A model generated the notes under the pieces. It searched no databases. It worked only from the letters and a program-made list of their open reading frames with translations, and was not told the origin of the DNA. DNA of 41,805 bases from the NCBI GenBank assembly GCA_947475825.1, contig CANJMS010000009.1, positions 1 to 41,805 of the forward strand, written 5' to 3'. Of the stretch, positions 35,596 to 41,805 are shown in pieces. The position numbers were made by a program, and so were the translations under genes. Position 1 is the stretch's first letter, and the number at the start of each line of letters is the position of its first letter. The stretch is from Nitrosomonadales bacterium (GTDB taxonomy: Bacteria > Pseudomonadota > Gammaproteobacteria > Burkholderiales > Gallionellaceae).

Positions 35596-36755
35596 CGAAA
35601 AAATGTCCCACAAGGGGACAATGTGTGGTGGTGGGCATGTCCGGTGGAGTGGACTCTGCCGTCACCGCGCTTTTGCTTAAACAGCAAGGCTTTGAAGTCA
35701 TCGGCCTGTTTATGAAAAACTGGGAGGAAGATGACAATGATGAATATTGCTCAACCCGCCAGGATTTAATCGATGCTGTTTCTGCGGCCGATGTCATTGG
35801 TATTCCTATCGAGGCAGTGAATTTTTCTGCGGAATATAAAGATCGCGTGTTCAGTTATTTTTTGCGCGAATATCAAGCTGGGCGCACACCTAATCCGGAT
35901 ATTTTATGCAACTCAGAAATAAAATTTAAAGCTTTTTTAGAACATGCCATCAAGCTGGGCGCAGATGCAATGGCGACCGGGCATTATGCGAAAGTGCAGG
36001 AAACAGGTTATGGCTTCCAATTATTAAAAGGCAAAGATGCCAGCAAAGATCAAAGTTATTTTTTGCATCGTTTGAATCAAACGCAATTATCCAAAGCAAT
36101 GTTCCCGCTGGGCGGGCTACTGAAATCACAAGTACGCGATATTGCAAGGCAGCACAATCTGCCGAACCATGCCAAAAAAGATAGCACCGGTATTTGCTTT
36201 ATTGGTGAGCGTCCGTTTCGAGAATTTTTAAATCGTTATTTGCCCACGCAGCCCGGCGATATGCTCACGCCAGAAGGGAGAAAAGTGGGCACACATCATG
36301 GTTTATCTTTTTATACGCTGGGTCAACGCCAGGGTTTAGGCATCGGCGGGACACGCGGCTCAGCAGGTCTGCCGTGGTTTGTGGCGGAAAAAAATATGCA
36401 GAAAAACCAGTTGATCGTGGTGCAGGGACACACCCATCCGGCATTGCTGTCGCAACACCTGAACGCGCTGGAAATGCATTGGATAAGCACTCAAGCACCT
36501 GACAAGACACGCAGCTACGCAGCTAAAACTCGCTATCGACAGGCTGATGCAAGTTGCTGCATCACCGATTTATCTGGGGATATTGCAGCAATCACTTTTA
36601 ATGAAGCGCAATGGGCGGTTACGCCCGGGCAATCAGTGGTGCTCTATGACGGAGAGGTTTGCCTAGGTGGAGGGATTATTCAGGGTGGAGGGAATATTCA
36701 GCCCCCTATTTCTACAAGTACACACAAGCCGCCACCGGGAAGCGCTTTCACGTAA
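35592..36755 (+). CDS. mnmA: tRNA 2-thiouridylase
   Basis: This 387-residue enzyme makes 2-thiouridine at position 34 of Lys, Glu and Gln tRNAs. The PP-loop [15 protein letters not shown] (about residues 14-28), the [10 protein letters not shown] motif carrying the nucleophile Cys, and [12 protein letters not shown] with the second catalytic Cys are intact. The C-terminus carries a Gly/Pro-rich tail ([14 protein letters not shown]) beyond the usual end. It is coupled to nudJ and followed by purB after ~30 bases. Confidence 0.96.
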   Translation: MTKKCPTRGQCVVVGMSGGVDSAVTALLLKQQGFEVIGLFMKNWEEDDNDEYCSTRQDLIDAVSAADVIGIPIEAVNFSAEYKDRVFSYFLREYQAGRTPNPDILCNSEIKFKAFLEHAIKLGADAMATGHYAKVQETGYGFQLLKGKDASKDQSYFLHRLNQTQLSKAMFPLGGLLKSQVRDIARQHNLPNHAKKDSTGICFIGERPFREFLNRYLPTQPGDMLTPEGRKVGTHHGLSFYTLGQRQGLGIGGTRGSAGLPWFVAEKNMQKNQLIVVQGHTHPALLSQHLNALEMHWISTQAPDKTRSYAAKTRYRQADASCCITDLSGDIAAITFNEAQWAVTPGQSVVLYDGEVCLGGGIIQGGGNIQPPISTSTHKPPPGSAFT

Positions 36756-38174
<1,419 letters not shown>

Positions 38175-38241
38175 TATAATGCACAGGTTGTCCGCAACAT
38201 TCTAATGGCTCACTTTACCTAAGTTAATATAGGAAAATAAA

Positions 38242-38934
38242 ATGCAAATTTCAAACTCACTTAAGCAATCAAAATTAATCAGCACAACGACCTTGCTTGT
38301 GCTGACCGCCACACTGTTATTTACCGCGTGTTCACCCAAGCCATCAGCTGAAGAAACCGCTGCACAAACAAAAGCAATTGTTGAAAAAGCTGTTGCAGAT
38401 GCGAAGGCAGAATTGCTCGCCCAACAAGCTGCTGAAAAAGCTAAGCAAGATGCTGAAAAAGCCAAGCAAGATGCTGTGGCCGCAGCAGTGGCTGAAGAAA
38501 AAGCCAAGCAGGAAGCCATGGCTGCAGCAGTGAAAAAAGAAGTTCAAATACAGCAGCGTGCCGCTGTAAGAGAAAAAGTAGCCAGCAAACCTGCAATATG
38601 TGCGAATTGTGGCGTAGTAACAGCCGTGAACATTATTGAGGCAAAAGGAAAAGGAACAGGCGTAGGAGCCGTTGCAGGTGGCGTGGTCGGTGGGTTGATC
38701 GGCAATCAAATTGCCAAACACTCAAGTAACCAAACAGCTGCAACGGCTGTTGGTGTGGTGGGTGGCGCGCTGGTTGGTAATCAAGTAGAAAAAACAGTCA
38801 AGAAAACGACTACCTATGACATTGTTGTGCAGATGGATAATGGCACCACACAAACCATTAATCAAGCCACTGATCCTGTTTTAACAGTTGGACAAAAAGT
38901 TAAAATAGAAAATGGAGTGGTTGTAAAAAACTAG
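38242..38934 (+). CDS. Glycine-zipper lipoprotein (SlyB-like)
   Basis: This 230-residue protein has a lipoprotein signal (LLFTAC, Cys30). A long Ala/Lys/Glu/Gln coiled-coil with AEKAKQDA repeats (about 35-115) follows. A glycine-zipper 2TM domain (about 137-178, GVGAVAGGVVGGLIGNQIAK) comes next, then a small beta domain (IVVQMDNGTTQTINQ) as in SlyB/PcpY-type proteins. The N-terminal coiled-coil extension resembles Lpp-like or TolA-like stalks and is unusual for SlyB. A probable outer-membrane lipoprotein with an envelope-stability role. It is followed by a clear terminator. Confidence 0.88.
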   Translation: MQISNSLKQSKLISTTTLLVLTATLLFTACSPKPSAEETAAQTKAIVEKAVADAKAELLAQQAAEKAKQDAEKAKQDAVAAAVAEEKAKQEAMAAAVKKEVQIQQRAAVREKVASKPAICANCGVVTAVNIIEAKGKGTGVGAVAGGVVGGLIGNQIAKHSSNQTAATAVGVVGGALVGNQVEKTVKKTTTYDIVVQMDNGTTQTINQATDPVLTVGQKVKIENGVVVKN

Positions 38935-38955
38935 ATTTTATAAGGCTGCTGTAAA

Positions 38956-38983
38956 AAATAAAGGGGCACTCGCCCCTTTATTT
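38956..38983 (+). terminator. Rho-independent terminator of the glycine-zipper gene
   Basis: The stem TAAAGGGGC-ACTC-GCCCCTTTA (9 bp, extended to 12 by flanking A/T pairs) is followed by a short T-rich run. It sits 22 bases after the stop codon. Confidence 0.85.
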
Positions 38984-39480
38984 CTACCATAATATGGTAT
39001 GACAACTGGCTTCACTCATCCAACAATGTAACGGAGGTTTCAGCTGTTGCCTTATTAATATCCAATTGCACAACGCAATACTCATTGCTGGGACTGATTG
39101 GCGTGGCGGATCAGTTTAAGGTGAGTGGGCAGCGTAAAAGCAAATATTCGGTTACGTTGAAAATAATGCAAGTTTGGTGGGAAACATCGTCTGTCGTCTA
39201 TTATTCGAATCATTGGAGGTAATATGAAAATATTTGGCTATCCTGTAACTCTGGCACTTATATGCGCTTTAGCATCTGAAATAGCCGCAAAACACTTAAA
39301 GGTATACAAATCGACTTGATAAATCATATTGAAAATGCCCACTTCCAATACCTGCCAATAATAAATGCACAGTTTTAAATTCAGCCCCAGTCCACTCGCC
39401 ACCATTGCTCCATCCTCCTTAATTGTCACATCTCCGTTTCATGAGCCAACCCAAAAACTCCCAATGCAACTAAAAGTCTT
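38984..39480. other. ~500-base gap before livF
   Basis: The gap holds a possible 31-residue ORF (39224-39319) and otherwise no supported gene. An open minus-strand frame (39238-39429) encodes no recognisable protein and overlaps the small ORF, so at most one of them is real. No tRNA, terminator or promoter was recognised. Confidence 0.6.
39224..39319 (+). CDS. Possible 31-residue small membrane peptide
   Basis: GGAGGT precedes ATG by four bases. The peptide starts MKIFGYPVTLALICALASEIAAK, that is, a hydrophobic N-terminal segment like a signal peptide or small membrane protein, and ends after 31 residues. It could instead be the remnant 5' end of a decayed secreted protein gene. Confidence 0.35.
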   Translation: MKIFGYPVTLALICALASEIAAKHLKVYKST

Positions 39481-40191
<711 letters not shown>

Positions 40192-40218
40192 CGCGCACGA
40201 AAAACGGGAACGCCCATC

Positions 40219-41637
40219 ATGATTACGAGCACACCTCTGCCTTACTCCGCTGATGCTGTCACTTACTTTGCCGCGATTAATGATCTGCCATGGGCTATAT
40301 GGCTGGATAGCGGCGGGCGTGATCGCTACGATATTTTATGCGCGCAGCCGGTGGCAACTTTGCTGACGCATGGCGCGAGCACTGCAATAAGCGATGCCCT
40401 TGGGAGCAGAATCTCTAACGACGATCCCTTCGATTTGTTGCGTCAAATGCGGGACTCCAAAATAAATGCCGCGCCAGATTGCGGGCACATGGATGACATC
40501 CCATTTACTGGCGGCGCGCTGGGTTATTGGGGTTACGATCTGGCACGGCGCTATGTTGCGTTACCTTCTAAAGCGCAGGATGCCCCAGCGCAAGATGATA
40601 GCCATCTACCCGATATGGCGATCGGCATTTACGATTGGGCGATCGTATTGGATCATCATCAACACACCGCACAACTGGTTTCACAACACCGACATCCTGA
40701 CACGGCGCAGCGCTTGCCGCAGATTATTGAGCGTCTGCGAAATAATAAAACAACGACTCAAAAAAATAATAAAACAACGCCTCAGGCAGCGTTCAATGTG
40801 CAGGGGCGTATCGATTCTAATTTCAACCGCGTCACATACGAAACGGCATTCAACGTCGCCCAACAATATTTGCGTGATGGCGATTGTTATCAGGTAAATC
40901 TGGCGCAGCGCTATGTGGCTACTGCCACAGGCGACGCGCTGGAAGCCTATCTTGCGTTACGTCAACTCAGCCCGTCACCGTACAGTGCTTTCATGAACTT
41001 GCCGCAGTTGCAAATTCTATGTGCCTCGCCAGAATGTTTTTTGAAAGTACATAATGGCCTGGTGGAAACAAAGCCGATCAAGGGCACGCGACCGCGCGCC
41101 GTCAATCCGCTGCAAGACGAACGTATGGCAAATGAGTTGCAGCAGAGTGAAAAAGATCGTGCTGAAAATTTAATGATCGTAGATTTATTGCGAAATGATT
41201 TGGGTAAAAGCTGCGTGCCAGGTTCAGTGCAGGTGCCAAAATTATTCGAAATAGAAAGTTTCGCCCAGGTGCATCATCTGGTGAGCACGGTCACCGGAAA
41301 GCTTGCACCGAATCAGGATGCGATTTCATTACTGAAAAATTGTTTCCCCGGCGGTTCGATTACTGGTGCGCCCAAACAACGCGCCATGCAAATCATCGAG
41401 CAGATCGAACCCAATCGGCGCGGCATTTATTGCGGGACAATCGGCTACATAGGGTATGACGGTAATATGCAAACCAACATTGTCATCCGCACGCTGATTT
41501 ACGCGCAGGGAAAAATTCGTTATTGGGCGGGCGGGGGAATTGTGGCAGATTCAAAAGTGGGTGCTGAGTATCAAGAGACGTTAGACAAAACATCGGCCAT
41601 GCTGAAATTATTGCAGCGCTTTGGCGCAACACCTTAA
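40219..41637 (+). CDS. pabB: Aminodeoxychorismate synthase component I
   Basis: This 472-residue chorismate-utilising enzyme makes 4-amino-4-deoxychorismate for folate synthesis. The motif PIKGTRPR has the catalytic Lys that marks PabB; anthranilate synthase TrpE has PIAGT. Other motifs: RAENLMIVDLLRNDLGK, GGSITGAPKQRAMQIIE and YCGTIGYIG. An Asn/Lys/Thr insertion (NNKTTTQKNNKTTPQ, about 175-189) separates the N- and C-terminal regions and is encoded by a near-perfect tandem duplication. A transposase fragment follows after 33 bases. Confidence 0.94.
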   Translation: MITSTPLPYSADAVTYFAAINDLPWAIWLDSGGRDRYDILCAQPVATLLTHGASTAISDALGSRISNDDPFDLLRQMRDSKINAAPDCGHMDDIPFTGGALGYWGYDLARRYVALPSKAQDAPAQDDSHLPDMAIGIYDWAIVLDHHQHTAQLVSQHRHPDTAQRLPQIIERLRNNKTTTQKNNKTTPQAAFNVQGRIDSNFNRVTYETAFNVAQQYLRDGDCYQVNLAQRYVATATGDALEAYLALRQLSPSPYSAFMNLPQLQILCASPECFLKVHNGLVETKPIKGTRPRAVNPLQDERMANELQQSEKDRAENLMIVDLLRNDLGKSCVPGSVQVPKLFEIESFAQVHHLVSTVTGKLAPNQDAISLLKNCFPGGSITGAPKQRAMQIIEQIEPNRRGIYCGTIGYIGYDGNMQTNIVIRTLIYAQGKIRYWAGGGIVADSKVGAEYQETLDKTSAMLKLLQRFGATP

Positions 41638-41670
41638 ATTATCCGCATTATTTTAATGGGTCTTAGGAAG

Positions 41671-41805
41671 CTAAAGCGGATTCAATCTCAATAATTTGAG
41701 TAGTTCAAGGTAAAGATTATCACGACGATGATTAAAACGATATTCAGTTTCTTTCAGATGCAAATAGAACGTATGTTTAGGTATGCCATTAAATTTGGCC
41801 AGCCT
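41671..41805 (-). mobile_element. IS1595-family transposase, C-terminal fragment (cut by window edge)
   Basis: On the minus strand a frame open from the window edge to TAG at 41673-41671 encodes 44 residues. The segment RLAKFNGIPKHTFYLHLKET, followed by EYRFNHRRDNLYLELLKLL, matches the conserved C-terminus of IS1595-family (ISXO2-like) transposases. The rest of the element lies outside the window. Orientation is towards pabB. Confidence 0.85.

Noticed and set aside
39238-39429. 63-codon minus-strand ORF before livF
   Set aside because: Composition is unremarkable, no family was recognised, and it overlaps the better-started small plus-strand ORF.

Overview
Taxon and setting. The window (41.8 kb) looks like a chromosome segment of a Betaproteobacterium. 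The housekeeping genes (pyrE, xthA, aroC, nudJ-mnmA-purB, pabB) and the rich cytochrome c machinery suggest Nitrosomonadales/Gallionellaceae-like bacteria (iron oxidisers and relatives). This is inferred from gene content and sequence flavour, not from a phylogeny. Both window edges hold C-terminal transposase fragments: IS630-like at the left and IS1595-like at the right.

Layout. (1) 1-2.6 kb: transposase tail, a DUF4124 protein and pyrE on the minus strand, xthA on the plus strand. (2) 2.9-11.6 kb: one tightly packed plus-strand operon with ccmF-ccmG-ccmH-ccmI (heme ligation end of System I cytochrome c maturation, without ccmABCDE), a TlpA-like Tat-type lipoprotein thioredoxin, a membrane histidine kinase, an NtrC-type sigma-54 activator, and a secreted Sel1-repeat protein. 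(3) 11.6-28.5 kb: an exported redox locus with a monoheme cytochrome c, two secreted Reg_prop-like beta-propellers, an NHL lipoprotein, a tetraheme cytochrome, a parvulin PPIase, a 709-aa predicted outer-membrane beta-barrel, a small periplasmic protein, two triheme c7-type cytochromes (one a lipoprotein), two more NHL lipoproteins, and a secreted 11-heme cytochrome. The locus encodes 22 CXXCH sites and ends in a perfect 36-nt palindrome. (4) 28.6-32.7 kb: ResB and CcsA (System II cytochrome c maturation), a divergent heme-copper-oxidase-subunit-I-like membrane protein, and a membrane-anchored TPR protein. (5) 32.8-41.6 kb: an oxidoreductase (minus), aroC, nudJ-mnmA-purB, a glycine-zipper lipoprotein, an orphan livF and pabB.

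How it may work together. The core (PPIase + barrel + multiheme cytochromes + propeller lipoproteins) has the composition of a porin-cytochrome type conduit or extracellular-cytochrome system, but the barrel is not recognisably MtrB/PioB and no MtrA/MtrC-like decaheme is present. Two near-consensus sigma-54 (-24/-12) promoters lie inside the locus, in front of the first NHL gene and the tetraheme gene. The neighbouring kinase/sigma-54 activator pair is therefore the obvious candidate controller. Cytochrome maturation genes of two different systems flank the locus on either side, and a heme-copper-oxidase-like protein that appears to have lost one of the three active-site metal-ligand histidines is a candidate inner-membrane component. 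Electron-flow direction and substrate cannot be read from the sequence.
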